DNA from: Pelodictyon luteolum
Lineage (GTDB): Bacteria; Bacteroidota; Chlorobiia; Chlorobiales; Chlorobiaceae
NCBI GenBank assembly: GCA_020721225.1
Contig: DYNE01000018.1
Coordinates: forward strand, 1-45,053
Direction of reading: 5' to 3'
DNA: 45,053 nt
The notes beneath the pieces were generated by a model. It was not told the DNA's origin. It made no database searches and was given only the letters and a program-made list of their open reading frames with translations. Below are positions 20,381-31,723 of this stretch, in pieces (positions within the stretch are counted from its first letter, which is position 1; the number at the start of each line of letters is the position of its first letter). Position numbers and translations under genes: made by a program.

Positions 20381-20986
20381 TTATCCCGATACCCGTCCTC
20401 TGGAGAGGTGCGGGTTGCCGATGATGAACTTTCTCCAGGGCAGGTCGCGGCTGCGGGTTATGCCCACTCTCGCGCTGGTGCCGATCGCCTTTTCCGGCAG
20501 TTCCGGGGCATCTTCGACAGAGAATTCTCCGTCGAAAAGCGATCGGCCGTTGCAGTCGAGGTCGATGGCCATCGCCCGGGTGAGTTTGCCCGGGCCGCTC
20601 ATGAGGTTTGTGGCAAGGGAGGTGCCGCGGCGTTCACGCATGAACGATTCTCCTTCAAGCGGTTCCAGGGCCCGTATCAGCACGGCTCCGGCAGTGTGTT
20701 CGGGTTCGCTGACGATGTTGAGCATGTAGTGGTTGCCGTAGGTGAAATACACGTAGAGCCTGCCGGGTTCGGCGAACATCATCCCGTTCCGCTCCGTTTT
20801 TCCTTGCCAGGCGTGGCAGGCTTCGTCTCCATGACCCAGATAGGCTTCGGTCTCGACGATTCTGCCTTTCAGCATAAGATCATCCGGCATCCGGCGGACA
20901 AGAATTTTGCCCAGCAGCTTTTCGGCAAGGTGCAGAGTCGGGTATTCAAAGAATTGTTTTTCAAGCGGTTGCACGAATCCCTTCAT
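20381..20986 (-). CDS. 3-methyladenine DNA glycosylase, AAG/MPG family
   Basis: A 201-residue protein of the alkyladenine glycosylase (MPG) family. It shows [14 protein letters not shown], the catalytic segment [19 protein letters not shown] (with the active-site Glu), [15 protein letters not shown] and the AVLIRALEP strand, then [11 protein letters not shown]. The enzyme removes alkylated and some deaminated purines from DNA to begin base excision repair. The length and motif order are normal. It is transcribed alone, divergently from parA with an 85-bp shared upstream region, and ends at the strong terminator to the left. Confidence 0.93.
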   Translation of the reverse strand: MKGFVQPLEKQFFEYPTLHLAEKLLGKILVRRMPDDLMLKGRIVETEAYLGHGDEACHAWQGKTERNGMMFAEPGRLYVYFTYGNHYMLNIVSEPEHTAGAVLIRALEPLEGESFMRERRGTSLATNLMSGPGKLTRAMAIDLDCNGRSLFDGEFSVEDAPELPEKAIGTSARVGITRSRDLPWRKFIIGNPHLSRGRVSG

Positions 20987-21071
20987 TACAGTTTGTAAAA
21001 GTGCGGGTAAGTATTATAATGTAACAGGTCATGACTGAACTTCAACTGCTGTAAAATTCGCTGCTTGCTAC

Positions 21072-21869
21072 ATGGGCAGAGTTATTGCGATTGCAAACCA
21101 GAAAGGTGGGGTTGGTAAAACAACTACGGCTGTCAACATAGCTGCATCCATTGCTATCTCCGAATTCAGGACCCTGTTGATCGATATCGATCCCCAGGCA
21201 AATGCTACCTCCGGATTCGGCATCGAAACCGGCGATGAGATCGATAATACCTTTTATCAGGTTATGGTGAAAGGGGGGAATATCGAAGACGCCATTCACC
21301 AATCAAGCCTTGAATATCTCGATGTGCTGCCCTCCAATGTGAATCTTGTCGGTATGGAGGTGGAGCTGGTGAACATGCGCGAACGGGAATATGTGATGCA
21401 GAAAGCTCTCCGGGATGTCCGCAGCAGGTACGATTACATCATTATCGACTGTCCGCCTTCTCTTGGGCTTATTACCCTGAACTCGCTTACTGCCGCCGAC
21501 TCCGTGCTTATTCCCGTGCAGGCGGAATATTATGCGCTCGAGGGGCTTGGCAAGCTGCTCAATACCATCAGCATTGTCCGGAAGCATCTGAACCCGAAGC
21601 TTGAAATAGAGGGGGTTCTGGTTACCATGTTCGATTCCCGTCTGCGCCTTGCCACACAGGTTGCCGAAGAGGTGAAGAAGTTTTTCAAGGACAAGGTTTA
21701 CAAAACCTACATTCGCAGGAATGTTCGCCTGTCCGAAGCGCCAAGCCACGGCAAACCCGCGCTGCTCTACGACGCTCAGAGTCTCGGCTCGAAAGACTAT
21801 CTCGATCTGGCCAGGGAGATATTCGAGAGGGATGGCAATATTAATAAATTTAAGGTACGGAAGCAGTAG
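21072..21869 (+). CDS. parA: Chromosome partitioning ATPase ParA (Soj)
   Basis: A 265-residue protein beginning [20 protein letters not shown], with the deviant Walker A motif. It is followed by [27 protein letters not shown] (Walker B) and [12 protein letters not shown]. These are the marks of the short chromosomal ParA/Soj class. ATP-bound ParA dimers coat the nucleoid and move the ParB-parS complex. parB follows after five bases. No parS site (a 16-bp palindrome close to TGTTTCACGTGAAACA) was seen in the window. Confidence 0.95.
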   Translation: MGRVIAIANQKGGVGKTTTAVNIAASIAISEFRTLLIDIDPQANATSGFGIETGDEIDNTFYQVMVKGGNIEDAIHQSSLEYLDVLPSNVNLVGMEVELVNMREREYVMQKALRDVRSRYDYIIIDCPPSLGLITLNSLTAADSVLIPVQAEYYALEGLGKLLNTISIVRKHLNPKLEIEGVLVTMFDSRLRLATQVAEEVKKFFKDKVYKTYIRRNVRLSEAPSHGKPALLYDAQSLGSKDYLDLAREIFERDGNINKFKVRKQ

Positions 21870-21898
21870 TCGCTGTGCCCGTAAGGATGATGGTTGAT

Positions 21899-22783
21899 AT
21901 GTCGAAGAAAGCGTTAGGAAAAGGGCTCAAGGCTCTTATCCCTGATGAAGGATTTGTTTCTTCTCCGAAAGATGAGGAGCAGGAACCTGTCAACGAGGGC
22001 TCTATCGGCAGCCTTCCCGTTGAAAAAATCAGGGCGAATCCGTTTCAGCCTCGAAAGGAGTTCGATGAGACGGCTCTCGAAGAGCTGAAGAACTCCATTA
22101 TCGAAAATGGCGTTATCCAGCCTGTAACGGTCTGCCGTGATGGCGACGGTTATCAGCTCATCAGTGGAGAGCGCAGGCTCAGAGCGGTCACCCAGGCAGG
22201 GTTTAAATATATACCGGCCTATATCATCGAGGCCCCCGAGGATTCGAGCAAGCTTGAACTCGCCCTGATCGAAAATATTCAAAGGGAGGATCTCAATGCC
22301 ATAGAGGTCGCCCTCGCTCTGAAAAGTCTGACTACGAAATGCAGGCTCACACAGGATGAAATTGCCCAGAAAGTAGGGAAGAACCGTTCCACGGTAAGCA
22401 ATTTTCTCAGACTTCTGAAGCTGCCCATGGCTATACAGGACAGCATCCGCAACAGGGTTATCACCTCGGGTCATGCTCGCGCGCTCATCAATCTTCCGGG
22501 GGAGTCGCAGCAGATCAAGGCGTGGAAGCAGATTGTCAGCCGTCAGCTCTCGGTACGCCAGACGGAGATGCTGGTGAACCGGATGTTCAAGGAGCAGCCG
22601 AAACTGACGGAAGCGCAGGCAAAGCCGTCGCCGCACATCAATCAGCTTGAAACGCGATTGAGAGGCCGGCTTGCAACCAAAGTTAAAATTATTGAAAAAA
22701 AGACCGGAAAAGGGGAGATCCATATCCAGTACTTCTCGCATGACGATCTGGACAGGATAATGGATCTGATGGGTGAAGCATAA
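21899..22783 (+). CDS. parB: Chromosome partitioning protein ParB (Spo0J/Noc family)
   Basis: About 294 residues. The N-terminal [15 protein letters not shown] is the usual ParB opening that stimulates ParA. Next is the CTPase/ParB-N domain, with [27 protein letters not shown] and [15 protein letters not shown] helix-turn-helix region ([22 protein letters not shown]) recognises parS, and a C-terminal dimerisation part completes the protein. I chose the ATG at 21899 by family comparison. In-frame starts at 21875 (GTG), 21887 and 21890 are possible, and TAAGGA at 21882-21887 could serve any start after it. It is co-transcribed with parA. Confidence 0.93.
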   Translation: MSKKALGKGLKALIPDEGFVSSPKDEEQEPVNEGSIGSLPVEKIRANPFQPRKEFDETALEELKNSIIENGVIQPVTVCRDGDGYQLISGERRLRAVTQAGFKYIPAYIIEAPEDSSKLELALIENIQREDLNAIEVALALKSLTTKCRLTQDEIAQKVGKNRSTVSNFLRLLKLPMAIQDSIRNRVITSGHARALINLPGESQQIKAWKQIVSRQLSVRQTEMLVNRMFKEQPKLTEAQAKPSPHINQLETRLRGRLATKVKIIEKKTGKGEIHIQYFSHDDLDRIMDLMGEA

Positions 22784-22820
22784 CCGTACACGGACAGGGT
22801 TTTCGCAAAGAAAAAAACAG

Positions 22821-23567
22821 ATGAAGTTTACTCTTACAGGAAGCGGAAGAATGGGACAGCAGGTCGCGGACGTCATCAACCGCTCCGGAATCCATGAAAT
22901 TGCCTCTATTCTCGATGACCGCAGCGTCGTCACTGCTGAAAGCTTTCTGGGCAGCGATGCCATAATCGATTTTACCGTCAGGGATGCTTTTCTGCAGAAT
23001 CTTCCGGCCATGCTGCAGTCCGGCGTTCCGGTCGTTGTTGGTACGACGGGTTGGGACGATGAGATAGAGAGCGTAAAACGCAGGGTTACCGAAAGCGGCT
23101 CATCGCTGCTCTATTCGGCAAATTTTTCGCTGGGCGTCAATATCTTTCTCAGAACAGTCAGGGAGGCGGCGCGGCTTATCGCTCCGTTCGATCAGTTCGA
23201 TATCGCCTTTACCGAACACCATCATACAGGCAAGGCTGATTTTCCCAGCGGGACGGCATTGCGCGCGGCGGACATGATTCTTTCCGTCAACCCGAGGAAA
23301 CGGACCATTGTACGTGAGCTTTTTGATGACCGGAAAATTACCGCAGATGAACTGCAGGTCAGCGCTTTGCGTCTTGGCAGCGTTTTCGGTAAACATACTG
23401 CGTATATCGATTCCGAAATGGATGAGATTGTCATATCGCATAACGCAAAGAACCGCGAAGGCTTCGCTTCCGGTGCCGTACAGACTGCAAAATGGCTGGC
23501 AGCCAGACATACCGCATCGCCTGGTTTCTATACCATGGATGATTTTCTCAACGAGATGCTTGCCTAA
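22821..23567 (+). CDS. dapB: 4-hydroxy-tetrahydrodipicolinate reductase
   Basis: A 248-residue protein. The N-terminal nucleotide-binding motif is [12 protein letters not shown], a short variant of the GxxGxMG pattern. [11 protein letters not shown] follows, then the catalytic signature [15 protein letters not shown] with the proton-relay His and Lys. DapB reduces 4-hydroxy-tetrahydrodipicolinate with NAD(P)H on the lysine and meso-diaminopimelate pathway, which also feeds the peptidoglycan that the two L,D-transpeptidases act on. I chose the ATG at 22821 because it starts directly before the first beta strand. The frame is open back to 22773, where it would overlap parB. It follows parB by 37 bp. 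Confidence 0.95.
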   Translation: MKFTLTGSGRMGQQVADVINRSGIHEIASILDDRSVVTAESFLGSDAIIDFTVRDAFLQNLPAMLQSGVPVVVGTTGWDDEIESVKRRVTESGSSLLYSANFSLGVNIFLRTVREAARLIAPFDQFDIAFTEHHHTGKADFPSGTALRAADMILSVNPRKRTIVRELFDDRKITADELQVSALRLGSVFGKHTAYIDSEMDEIVISHNAKNREGFASGAVQTAKWLAARHTASPGFYTMDDFLNEMLA

Positions 23568-23580
23568 GCCGGACAACACC

Positions 23581-24129
23581 ATGGATACTGATCAGACGAA
23601 AGAGACCCTGCTGCCATTATCCGGGAGAGTTACGGCTGTAGCCATAGGTGCTGCACTGATCGTTATCACGACAACGGTACCCTACCTGACGCTGCTCAAC
23701 GCCTTTTTTTTCTCCGGGATTTTTATTGCCGGTATGGTGGCGATCTATTATGCCGTCATTAATCACCAGGTGCGGCTTACCTATAATGAAGCCTTTATTC
23801 TCGGGAGTTTCTGCGGTTTTGCGGGAGGCATGTTTTCTGAAACTCTCAGCTTCCTGCTTATTGAGCTGACCGGTTACAGGCCGGGAATGGAAGGCATGAG
23901 ACTGCTGCTCGACTGGGCCAGGGATATGGCCGCCGGAAAGCCGGAACTTGCCGAACAGCTCAGGGTGCTTGCCGAAATGGAAACGCTTGCGCTTGCTCCC
24001 ATGGATCTTACCCTTGCCGATCTGTTTATCGGTATCCTTTTCGCCTCGATTTTCTATGCCCCCGTAGCAGGCATAGGGGGGATGTTCACGGTGTTAAGGC
24101 TGAAGCGCCAGGCCGCGAAAGGCCGATAG
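23581..24129 (+). CDS. Four-helix membrane protein (DUF4199-like), unknown function
   Basis: A 182-residue protein beginning at the ATG at 23581, 13 bp after dapB. It has hydrophobic segments at about 17-45 (VTAVAIGAALIVITTT, then ALLNAFFFSGIF), 50-60, 70-95 (EAFILGSFCGFAGGMFSE) and 140-168. There is a soluble helical stretch between the third and last segments and a basic tail (LKRQAAKGR). The overall pattern is like small DUF4199-type membrane proteins, but I could not confirm the family. It is probably co-transcribed with dapB. The longer in-frame start at 23308 would overlap dapB and is rejected. Confidence 0.7.
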   Translation: MDTDQTKETLLPLSGRVTAVAIGAALIVITTTVPYLTLLNAFFFSGIFIAGMVAIYYAVINHQVRLTYNEAFILGSFCGFAGGMFSETLSFLLIELTGYRPGMEGMRLLLDWARDMAAGKPELAEQLRVLAEMETLALAPMDLTLADLFIGILFASIFYAPVAGIGGMFTVLRLKRQAAKGR

Positions 24130-24130
24130 A

Positions 24131-24154
24131 CGAGCAGTTGTTCGAGCAGTTGTT
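24131..24154 (+). repeat. 12-bp direct repeat, two units
   Basis: CGAGCAGTTGTT occurs twice without a gap, immediately after the stop of the membrane-protein gene, and is followed by a run of T. It lies in the 133-bp convergent gap before the end of menE. Its role is unknown; it may be a simple slippage product. Confidence 0.8.
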
Positions 24155-24262
24155 TTTTTGCGCGATCCTGACTGTCGCATCGGGTTTTTCCGGGGAGGCA
24201 TATATTTTCGCATGTTCACGAATCCCGCTTTTCAGGAGTTCAGGAAAGAGCGCTGACGAAAA

Positions 24263-25711
24263 TTAACCGGGGTTTCCTTCAGTAATCTGCCGGCTGTACC
24301 ATTTCCTGTCGATTTTCTGCGATCCCGGCAACGTTACCCATTGGCAAATTCTGATATACAGTACCGGTGTTTTCAGCCTTCCTGCGGTTTTCAGCATGGT
24401 TTCGGTAATGGTGTCGTCCGAAGGGGTGCCCGGTTGTGCGGTTTTGATGAACGCTGCCGGCCGCTGGCCATACTCCCTGTCTGCCAGCGGCACCACAAGA
24501 GCCTGTTCGACTCCCGCTACGGCGTTTAACGCCTGTTCGATCTCTTCGGGGTGCAGGTTCTCACCTCCCGATATGAACATGTTGTCTTTGCGACCCAAAA
24601 CCGAGAGATTTCCGTTGTCGTCGAGGCTTCCGGTATCACCGGTATGAAACCATCCTTCGCTGTCCAGCTCCGGATGCGGTTGACGGCCTGAAGCGCTTTC
24701 CCTGAGGTATCCCTGAAAAAGGCAGGCACCCCTGACAAGAATCTCTCCGTCATCTGCAATTGCGAGCTCCCGCCAGGGGAGCGGTTTGCCGCTGTTTTTC
24801 TGGACCGATCCGGCTGGTGCCTTTGTTGTTGCGATCTGTGAGCTCATTTCCGTCGAGCCGTAACTGATGAAGACGGGAATGTCCTCCCGGATGCATTCTG
24901 CAAGCAGCGGAGCCGGAACGGCGCTTCCTCCCAGCAGCACGGCCTTGAGTTTTCTCAGGTTCGGCAGGGCTTCCGGGTTCCGGAGAAGCCGGTAGAGCTG
25001 CGTAGGTACCAGTGAAAGGTGCGTTGCCTCGAAGCGATCAAGGCTTCGTTCAATTGACTCATTCGGGTCGGGCAGCGCAATGGCCGATCCGGAAACGAGA
25101 GCCCTGAAGAGTACGGCATAGCCTCCGATGTGAAAGAAGGGCAGCGAAAGCAGCCAGCAGTCACCTTTCCCGAGCGGCATATTTCTGGCGGCTCCGAGTG
25201 CGCTGTACCAGTGGTTGCCGAAGCTGTGCAGGGCGGCTTTCGGCACTCCCGAACTTGCCGAGGTGTGGATGATGGTGACGGGGCGCTCCATTCTCATCCG
25301 CGGAGCAGACGGAATCGCGATTTCAGGCCCCGCTGTTGCAAGCGCGATCTCCTGCAGATTTTCCGTTTTGAACGGGTTCTCTCCCGGCTTTATGATTTCC
25401 GGATCCGCCGAGAACACCAGGTCTGGCCGGAGAGTCCGCAGGGTTTTCAGCATCTGTTCCGGAGGATAGCGGTGGTTCAGGGGAGCCGCGATCAGGCCGT
25501 TTCCCAGCAGCGCCATCAACAACAGTGCCGATTCGGGACTATTTGGTGAAAGTATGGCGACAGTGTCACCCGAACGGAGCCCTTTTTCGCATAGCCTTCC
25601 GGCAATCCGGGAGGCTATGGAGGCACACTGCCTGAAGGAGAGTGTCGCTGCCGGAGAGATGAGTGCGGGTGAAGAGTCGAAAAGCAGGGAAGCCCGATTT
25701 ACAAGGTCCAT
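24263..25711 (-). CDS. menE: o-Succinylbenzoate-CoA ligase
   Basis: A 482-residue acyl-CoA synthetase. The start ATG at 25711 gives [15 protein letters not shown]; the longer frame to 25888 lies in menC and is rejected. AMP-binding motifs are TIIHTSASSGVPKAALH (P-loop), SYGSTEMSSQI, and GWFHTGDTGSLDDNGNL with the hinge Asp. FISGGENLHPEEIEQ follows, and the C-terminal domain ends near LPGSQKIDRKWY with the catalytic Lys. It makes o-succinylbenzoyl-CoA for menaquinone. It is the last gene of the men operon, and its start overlaps the end of menC by 13 nt. Confidence 0.95.
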   Translation of the reverse strand: MDLVNRASLLFDSSPALISPAATLSFRQCASIASRIAGRLCEKGLRSGDTVAILSPNSPESALLLMALLGNGLIAAPLNHRYPPEQMLKTLRTLRPDLVFSADPEIIKPGENPFKTENLQEIALATAGPEIAIPSAPRMRMERPVTIIHTSASSGVPKAALHSFGNHWYSALGAARNMPLGKGDCWLLSLPFFHIGGYAVLFRALVSGSAIALPDPNESIERSLDRFEATHLSLVPTQLYRLLRNPEALPNLRKLKAVLLGGSAVPAPLLAECIREDIPVFISYGSTEMSSQIATTKAPAGSVQKNSGKPLPWRELAIADDGEILVRGACLFQGYLRESASGRQPHPELDSEGWFHTGDTGSLDDNGNLSVLGRKDNMFISGGENLHPEEIEQALNAVAGVEQALVVPLADREYGQRPAAFIKTAQPGTPSDDTITETMLKTAGRLKTPVLYIRICQWVTLPGSQKIDRKWYSRQITEGNPG

Positions 25712-26769
25712 ATCGAAGTCAGCTTGATGCTTCTCAGCGCAACGTTCTGCCCTTTCCAGAAGAGATCCTGCGTGTCGAGGTGGGCATTGCTTGGGCCGAA
25801 AGGGGTGTCGAGCAGATCGTTTTTGAGAAACCGGAAGGTATCGAGCCCGCATGCGGCTGGACGGGATGCGCAGCATGCCGCCATCCATGCGTAGAAACTG
25901 AGACTGATACCGCTTTCAAAAGCGGAGCTGAAAACGCTTATCAGGTTTTTCCCCCTTGCTTTTTCAGCGAGAGCAAGCGTTGTTTTGATTCCTCCCAGAC
26001 GGTTCGGTTTGAGCACGTATGCCCTGAGGCATGCCGGGGGAATGCTGTCGGCGAGTTTCGGGTTCTGCCAGAGGGTTTCGTCAAGTGCCGATGGTATCGA
26101 GGTTTTTGCGTGGAACTCCTCGATCTGTTCAGGATTTTTCAGCGGTTCTTCAATGTATTCGATGCTTCCTGCAGGCAGCTCCCGGCTGAATGCGATAGCC
26201 TCGTCGAGGGACATGGATTGATTGGCATCGAGCCGTAGCGCGACTGAACCGTTGTAGGTGCTTTTCAGCAGTCTGATACTTCCGATCGCTTCTTCTGCGC
26301 CTGCAGCGTTGACTTTCAGTTTGAAGGTGCGGTACCCCTTCCGGAAATACTCATCAGCCCGTTTTGCTATAGTTGCCGTATCGCCGAAAAGCAGGGCGTT
26401 CAGCGGTACCGCTTGAGCCGGCACGCGTTCTGAAAGTCGGGGAGGCCGCTGCAATGTGTGCGCTTCGAGGTTGAGGAGCGCCATTTCCAGACCTGTTCTT
26501 ACCGAAGGGTAGAGGCAGTCGGAAATATCTCCCGATTTCGTGAAATCATGTATTGTCAGCACTTTCATGAGCTGCTGTTCCGCAGCGGGAAGGGGCTCGT
26601 GATGCAGGCCGGGAAGGGGAGCGATCTCTCCATAGCCAATGGACTTTCCGTCGCCGCTTTTCAGGGCGATTACAATACCTTCACGCTGCAGCAGCCGGTG
26701 CCCGTTGACGGTTACCGGCTCGCTGAACGGTATGGCATACCTGTAAAGATGTGAGTATGTTGCGTTCAA
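25699..26769 (-). CDS. menC: o-Succinylbenzoate synthase
   Basis: A 356-residue enolase-superfamily protein. The N-terminal capping domain contains [11 protein letters not shown]. The barrel carries TFKLKVN (catalytic Lys), [11 protein letters not shown] (metal Asp), EYIEEPL (metal Glu), SALDETLW (Asp/Glu), and [10 protein letters not shown] with the second catalytic Lys. It dehydrates the cyclohexadiene intermediate to o-succinylbenzoate. Translation appears to begin at a TTG that overlaps the menB stop (TTGA), a coupling arrangement seen throughout this operon. The length is normal. Confidence 0.93.
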   Translation of the reverse strand: MNATYSHLYRYAIPFSEPVTVNGHRLLQREGIVIALKSGDGKSIGYGEIAPLPGLHHEPLPAAEQQLMKVLTIHDFTKSGDISDCLYPSVRTGLEMALLNLEAHTLQRPPRLSERVPAQAVPLNALLFGDTATIAKRADEYFRKGYRTFKLKVNAAGAEEAIGSIRLLKSTYNGSVALRLDANQSMSLDEAIAFSRELPAGSIEYIEEPLKNPEQIEEFHAKTSIPSALDETLWQNPKLADSIPPACLRAYVLKPNRLGGIKTTLALAEKARGKNLISVFSSAFESGISLSFYAWMAACCASRPAACGLDTFRFLKNDLLDTPFGPSNAHLDTQDLFWKGQNVALRSIKLTSIWTL

Positions 26770-27587
26770 GGGCGTTTCGGGAATTTGGAGAAATCCGGTT
26801 TCCGTTTTTCGACAAATGCATTTTTTCCTTCCTGGGCCTCTTCGCTCATATAGTAAAGCAGTGTGGCGTTGCCGGCAAGTTCCTGCAGTCCGGCCTGACC
26901 GTCGCAGTCGGCATTGAGCGCCGATTTCAGGCAGCGGATGGCAAGCGGTGAGTTTTCAAGAATTTCACGGCACCACTGGACGGTTTCCTCTTCAAGGCGA
27001 TCGAGCGGGACAACGGTATTGACCAGGCCCATCGCAAGAGCTTCGGCAGCGTTGTACTGGCGGCAGAGGTACCAGATCTCCCTGGCTTTTTTCTGTCCGA
27101 CAAGACGGGCCATATAACTTGCTCCCCATCCACCGTCAAAAGATCCAACCTTTGGACCGGTTTGACCGAAAACGGCATTTTCGGCTGCAATGGTGAGATC
27201 GCAGAGCATGTGCAGCACGTGACCGCCGCCAATGGCGTAGCCTGCAACCATGGCGATAACCGGTTTGGGACAGGTACGGATGTCGCGCTGAAAATCAAGC
27301 ACGTTCAGGCGGTTGACCCCTTTGGCGTCTGCGTAACCGGCATAGCCACGGATTTTCTGGTCCCCACCCGAGCAGAAAGCCATATCGCCTGCTCCGGTGA
27401 GGATCACGACACCGATCTCCTGATCGTTTCGGGCATCCGAAAGGGCCGTAATCATCTCTTCTACGGTCTGAGGACGGAATGCGTTGCGAACTTCAGGCCG
27501 ATTGATGGTTATTTTTGCCATACCTTCGGCTTTATGGTAGAGAACATCGGTAAATTCGCCTGCCGGTATCCATTGTACAGCGCTCAT
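26766..27587 (-). CDS. menB: 1,4-Dihydroxy-2-naphthoyl-CoA synthase
   Basis: A 273-residue crotonase-fold protein. It shows [19 protein letters not shown] near the start, [18 protein letters not shown] (oxyanion hole and bicarbonate region), [19 protein letters not shown], and [19 protein letters not shown], the last being highly specific for MenB. It closes the second ring of the naphthoquinone by an intramolecular Claisen reaction. It lies 8 bp after menH and overlaps menC by 4 nt. Confidence 0.97.
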   Translation of the reverse strand: MSAVQWIPAGEFTDVLYHKAEGMAKITINRPEVRNAFRPQTVEEMITALSDARNDQEIGVVILTGAGDMAFCSGGDQKIRGYAGYADAKGVNRLNVLDFQRDIRTCPKPVIAMVAGYAIGGGHVLHMLCDLTIAAENAVFGQTGPKVGSFDGGWGASYMARLVGQKKAREIWYLCRQYNAAEALAMGLVNTVVPLDRLEEETVQWCREILENSPLAIRCLKSALNADCDGQAGLQELAGNATLLYYMSEEAQEGKNAFVEKRKPDFSKFPKRP

Positions 27588-27595
27588 AAATAGTG

Positions 27596-28384
27596 TTACT
27601 GTCTGGTTAACGAGTGCAGCATGCGGTCGATGAACAAATCCCTGTTTTCAAGGTGCAGGGTGTGGCCGCACTGCGGAAAGATATCAAGATCGAAGCAAGA
27701 ACATAAATTAACCATTTGACGGCCAATCTCAACATATTTGCCGTCTTTTTCCCCGGCAAAAAAGCTCATGGGGAGGTGGAAATCGGCAAGTTCGCTCCAT
27801 AAGGAGGGTTGATTTCCCGTTCCAAGCGTGCGCAGGGCGAGCGCCGCCTCTTTCGGGCGGTTCATTTTTCTTGCTTCGAGGGTTTTCGTGAACGCCCGGC
27901 TGTTTTTCAGGGAGGCAAAGAGCGGCTGGTCGTACCATTCGCGGAGGAAGGATTCGAAATTCTCTTCTATGTTCAGGGCAAGCCGTTCATCGCTCTCTTT
28001 TCTTGTCTGCCGCTCCTCTTCGGTCTTCAGGCCGGGCGATGCCGAAATTATCACGGTTTTTCTGAACAGGTTCGGAAAGCGCAGGGCAAGATAAAGCGCG
28101 ATGCGCCCACCCATTGAATACCCGGCAAGAAAGGAGGGCGAAGTCCCTTGCATGGTTTCAATCGAACGGGCGAAGAGCTCCATCTGAGTTTCGAAAGGGA
28201 GGGCTGATGCCGGCGTTTTTCCATGTCCGGGAAGATCGGGAAGCATGCAGTAATAGCTCAGGCTGAGCTTTTCGGCTATCGGCAGCCAATCTTCCGGCGA
28301 TCCGAGAAAGCCGTGAAGCAGGACAAGTCCCGGATTGTTCCGGGATCCTCTGCTCAGGATGCGATTGACGGAGCTGGCCGGCAT
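27596..28384 (-). CDS. menH: MenH-type alpha/beta-hydrolase (SHCHC synthase)
   Basis: A 262-residue alpha/beta-hydrolase with [14 protein letters not shown] (oxyanion region), [17 protein letters not shown] (nucleophile Ser in GYSMGG), [11 protein letters not shown] (Asp) and [10 protein letters not shown] (His). Its place between menD and menB and the motifs match MenH, which eliminates pyruvate from the MenD product to give SHCHC. The start at 28384 shares its A with the menD stop (TAATG), so the two are coupled; the frame further upstream lies in menD and is rejected. Confidence 0.9.
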   Translation of the reverse strand: MPASSVNRILSRGSRNNPGLVLLHGFLGSPEDWLPIAEKLSLSYYCMLPDLPGHGKTPASALPFETQMELFARSIETMQGTSPSFLAGYSMGGRIALYLALRFPNLFRKTVIISASPGLKTEEERQTRKESDERLALNIEENFESFLREWYDQPLFASLKNSRAFTKTLEARKMNRPKEAALALRTLGTGNQPSLWSELADFHLPMSFFAGEKDGKYVEIGRQMVNLCSCFDLDIFPQCGHTLHLENRDLFIDRMLHSLTRQ

Positions 28385-30135
28385 TATCGTGAGAGACAGC
28401 TTGCGCCGAGAGCGGTAATCTTCGATTGAAGGGTACGATGCAGTGCAACATTTGCCTGACGGTTCCCTTTCACTTCGATGACGGAACAGGCGTCGCTCGC
28501 TGCAGCTTTTCTGCAGCACTCCTCGAAGTCGCGGTTTGTCGCCGGACTGCTGCACTGGATACCGAATGCCTCCGCAGCGGTTTTGATGCTGTAGCTCTGG
28601 GGCGCGGCGAAACAGGTTTCAAACACATCTTTTTCCGAGGCGACGGGAAGAAACGAAAAAATTCCCCCCCCGTTGTTGTTCAAAACAACAATGCATAATG
28701 GAACCGTAAGCGACTGCAGCAGACTGAGCGCATTGAGATCGTGGAGGAAGGCGATGTCGCCTATCAGCAGGGTTACCGGTTTCCGGAGTCCCTCGGCAAC
28801 TCCTGCCGCGGTAGAGATAATGCCGTCGATTCCGCTTGCTCCACGGTTCATGCCGGTCATGAACGGCCGGGAACCGGACGGCGAAGCATAAAGATCCATG
28901 TCTCTCACCGGCATACTGTTCGAGAGAAAGAGTCCCGATTCCGGGGTGACGAGCGAAGAGACTATTCTCGCCGCTGAAATTTCCGAAACCGGATGATCGG
29001 GCTGGCAGCAGTTGTCGATTTCAGCCTTTGCCTGCTGAAAAAAAGATTCCGGCATCGGCTGGCTGCCGGAAGGGAGCGGAGTGCGGCAGCCGAGGAGAGC
29101 TTCGGCAATCAGAGCGGGTGAGGCCTCGATGCTGAGGGTGATATTGTGGTCAGGGCCGAAACGATTGGCATGCGGTTTGACGACTATGTGGTTACGGGGA
29201 TTCCACATTCTCACTGCTGCCGACGGCTGTCGGGCAACGAGTGGTCCTCCGAAATGAATGACCGTATCGGGCCGGAATCTTTCCTGAAACTGCGAGGATT
29301 GAAAGGCCAGCTGCAATGGGTTGAAGGAGCCGTCGAAGCGCAGACCCGAAGAGAGATCCGCGTAGAGCGGAATGTTGAGCGACCGGGCCAGGTTTCCTAC
29401 GGCAAGGGAGTCGGAACGGTTGTTCAGTCTGCCGGCAATCAAGAACGGACGTTCCGAATCGGCAAGAATTTTTCGGAGCAATGGAATGCTGTCGCGGTTC
29501 GGTAAACGTTCCTGCCGCAGGGTTTGGCAGAGCGGCGTCGTATTGTCGATCCATTCTGAAACCGGGGCAAGCCAGGGATCATGGAGGTCGGGATCGATCG
29601 GCTCGAATGGCTCCCTGAAAGGGACATTGATATGTACCGGTCCGGGGAGCGAGCCGGTTGACGCTGAAACGGCATGATCGATTGCCGTGATGACCGACCG
29701 GAGCGGAACATCTGACGAGGGTTCCGGTAGTCTGAAGTTCCAGCGGCTGTAACCGCCGAATATGCCGAACTGCTGAATGGTCTGGTTCGCGCCGGTTTCA
29801 AGCAGTTCGAAAGGCCTGTCGGCGGAAAGGATCAGCATGGGCTGACAGTCCATCGATGCTTCAACGACTGCAGGATAGTAGTTGGCTACCGCAGTGCCTG
29901 ACGTACAGATCAGCACGGCAGGTTTTTGGGTGGCACGGGCATAGCCGAGCGCGAAAAAGCCGGCGGAGCGTTCGTCAGGAAATACTTTCCACGCAGCTTC
30001 GGGGTGGCGTGCCGCAGCGACCGTGAGGGGAGTTGAGCGGGAGCCCGGAGAGATGCAGAAAAAGCCTGCGCCGAGACGAACGAGCTCTTCTATGATGATG
30101 CGGCTCCAGAGCGAGGTGATTTCACGATTATTCAT
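28384..30135 (-). CDS. menD: SEPHCHC synthase (MenD)
   Basis: A 583-residue thiamine-diphosphate enzyme. The start ATG at 30135 gives [20 protein letters not shown] and has AGGGG six bases upstream; the frame extends to 30150 without a better site. Motifs include [40 protein letters not shown] and the ThDP/metal region [16 protein letters not shown] with the later [11 protein letters not shown]. It joins isochorismate and 2-oxoglutarate, releasing CO2. Its start overlaps the menF stop by 8 nt (ATGAATAA). Confidence 0.96.
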   Translation of the reverse strand: MNNREITSLWSRIIIEELVRLGAGFFCISPGSRSTPLTVAAARHPEAAWKVFPDERSAGFFALGYARATQKPAVLICTSGTAVANYYPAVVEASMDCQPMLILSADRPFELLETGANQTIQQFGIFGGYSRWNFRLPEPSSDVPLRSVITAIDHAVSASTGSLPGPVHINVPFREPFEPIDPDLHDPWLAPVSEWIDNTTPLCQTLRQERLPNRDSIPLLRKILADSERPFLIAGRLNNRSDSLAVGNLARSLNIPLYADLSSGLRFDGSFNPLQLAFQSSQFQERFRPDTVIHFGGPLVARQPSAAVRMWNPRNHIVVKPHANRFGPDHNITLSIEASPALIAEALLGCRTPLPSGSQPMPESFFQQAKAEIDNCCQPDHPVSEISAARIVSSLVTPESGLFLSNSMPVRDMDLYASPSGSRPFMTGMNRGASGIDGIISTAAGVAEGLRKPVTLLIGDIAFLHDLNALSLLQSLTVPLCIVVLNNNGGGIFSFLPVASEKDVFETCFAAPQSYSIKTAAEAFGIQCSSPATNRDFEECCRKAAASDACSVIEVKGNRQANVALHRTLQSKITALGASCLSR

Positions 30136-31549
30136 GTGAACCCCTCGCAATAGCCATAAGGTCGCCTATTTTCTGCTCTATCTCATCCCACTCGAGGTCG
30201 GGGTCCGAGCCTTCGACCAGACCGGCACCGGAGTACAGGTTCGTAAACTCTTCAGTAACCAGAGCCGAACGGATGCCGACGGAAAACTCGGCGCTGTCGC
30301 GGCTGATCCATCCGACGGGAGCGGCATACCAGCCCCGGCAGAACGGTTCCAGATCCATGATATGCTGCATCGCGTCGTCTTTTGGCACGCCGCCGACAGC
30401 AGGTGTCGGGTGCAGTACCGAGAGGACTGCGCTGTCGCTGCTGTACTCCGGTTTCAGGGTTGCCTTACAGCAGGTATAGAGGTGGGCCAGGCGGTTCAGC
30501 TGCAGTACCCGGAGATTTTCCTCCATTTCAACGGAGCTTGAAACCGGCTGCAGCTCCCTGAAGATGGCTTCTTTTACAAAACCGTGCTCCCTGATATCTT
30601 TTTCAGAGTTGAGCAGTATTTCCGAGGCATGAAGATCGTTGCCGTTCACGCTCTCTTTCAGACAGGTTCCCGCCAGGGCTTCGGTGAGAATCATCTGCCC
30701 GTCCCGCCGGTAGAGGCGTTCGGGCGTAAAGCTGATGAACGCATGGTTTTCCATCGGCTCATAACAGAACCGGAATGTCGCATTCCGGGGATAAGGGTAT
30801 CTGATCAGGTAGAGCAGCGGAGAAAAACTGCTGCTGAACTCGAGAACGGTTCTGCGGGCCAGCATGATTTTGTCCATTTCGCCGGATGCAAACAGTCCCA
30901 GGGCTTTACGGCACCCTTCAACCCAGAGTTTCCGGTCAGGAATACAGGAGACCTGTTTCAGGCGGGGTATTTCCGGTATAGCTGCGTCAGCCCTGAGATC
31001 GAGGGCTTCGAGCGTTTGAAGCAGCCCGGTTTTTTTTCTGCCGATATCTTCGCCCTCTTTCACGAAGAGGTGGCAGCTCAACGAGGAGCCGTCTTTCTCT
31101 TCTGCATACAGGATGAGCGGGAGCACGAAAGAGAATGAGGGGAAGGCACTCCACGTTTCGTCCTGATTTTCCATATTATTGAAACGGAATCCTCCAATAT
31201 AACGGACGGCAGGATCTTTTTCCGAGAGTGAGCGCACAAGGAGATCGAAGCTGTCGCTGTTCGAGCCTCTCGCTTCATGCCGGATGCAGTCGGCAGAACC
31301 GATGCCCGCGAGGGTGCAGTCTTTCTCCCGGTTCATCCAGAATACCCTGGGAAAGACTCTCTGCCGGAAAAGCCAGACAAGGGGGTCAGCCGGCAGAACC
31401 CGCTGACGGAAGATACACAGCGCCGGACTTCTGTTGACTGCGGAGGGTTCATAAGCTTGTATCGCCTTCCGCAGGGCGGCTACAGCCCGGTCTATCGGCA
31501 GGGGTTCCTGTTCAGGTATGATGATGTTCTGCTGTTCACGCATAAGCAT
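30128..31549 (-). CDS. menF: Isochorismate synthase
   Basis: A 473-residue chorismate-utilising enzyme. The C-terminal half holds the family's conserved segments: [52 protein letters not shown] and [18 protein letters not shown] with the metal-binding Glu. These fit MenF/EntC isochorismate synthases. It opens the menaquinone pathway by converting chorismate to isochorismate. It is the first gene of the men operon. The ATG at 31549 or the one two codons later could be used. The 174-bp gap 31550-31723 upstream shows no gene. Confidence 0.93.
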   Translation of the reverse strand: MLMREQQNIIIPEQEPLPIDRAVAALRKAIQAYEPSAVNRSPALCIFRQRVLPADPLVWLFRQRVFPRVFWMNREKDCTLAGIGSADCIRHEARGSNSDSFDLLVRSLSEKDPAVRYIGGFRFNNMENQDETWSAFPSFSFVLPLILYAEEKDGSSLSCHLFVKEGEDIGRKKTGLLQTLEALDLRADAAIPEIPRLKQVSCIPDRKLWVEGCRKALGLFASGEMDKIMLARRTVLEFSSSFSPLLYLIRYPYPRNATFRFCYEPMENHAFISFTPERLYRRDGQMILTEALAGTCLKESVNGNDLHASEILLNSEKDIREHGFVKEAIFRELQPVSSSVEMEENLRVLQLNRLAHLYTCCKATLKPEYSSDSAVLSVLHPTPAVGGVPKDDAMQHIMDLEPFCRGWYAAPVGWISRDSAEFSVGIRSALVTEEFTNLYSGAGLVEGSDPDLEWDEIEQKIGDLMAIARGSHE

Positions 31550-31723
31550 TGATCGCCATTATGATACTCTCTGAATTAGGTGTGCCTGTACATCATATTG
31601 CTTTCGGTATGCCCGTAACTTCTTGTATATACGGCTCGTAATCTATAACGGAACGAATTCCGGCGGGCGCTCGCATGAAAACTGCTTTCGCCCGGAATTT
31701 CAGCACCGGGCGTCCCTTGCGGT

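Noticed and set aside
21000-22850. parS or replication origin near parAB.
   Set aside because: No parS-like 16-bp palindrome and no cluster of DnaA boxes was seen around parAB.
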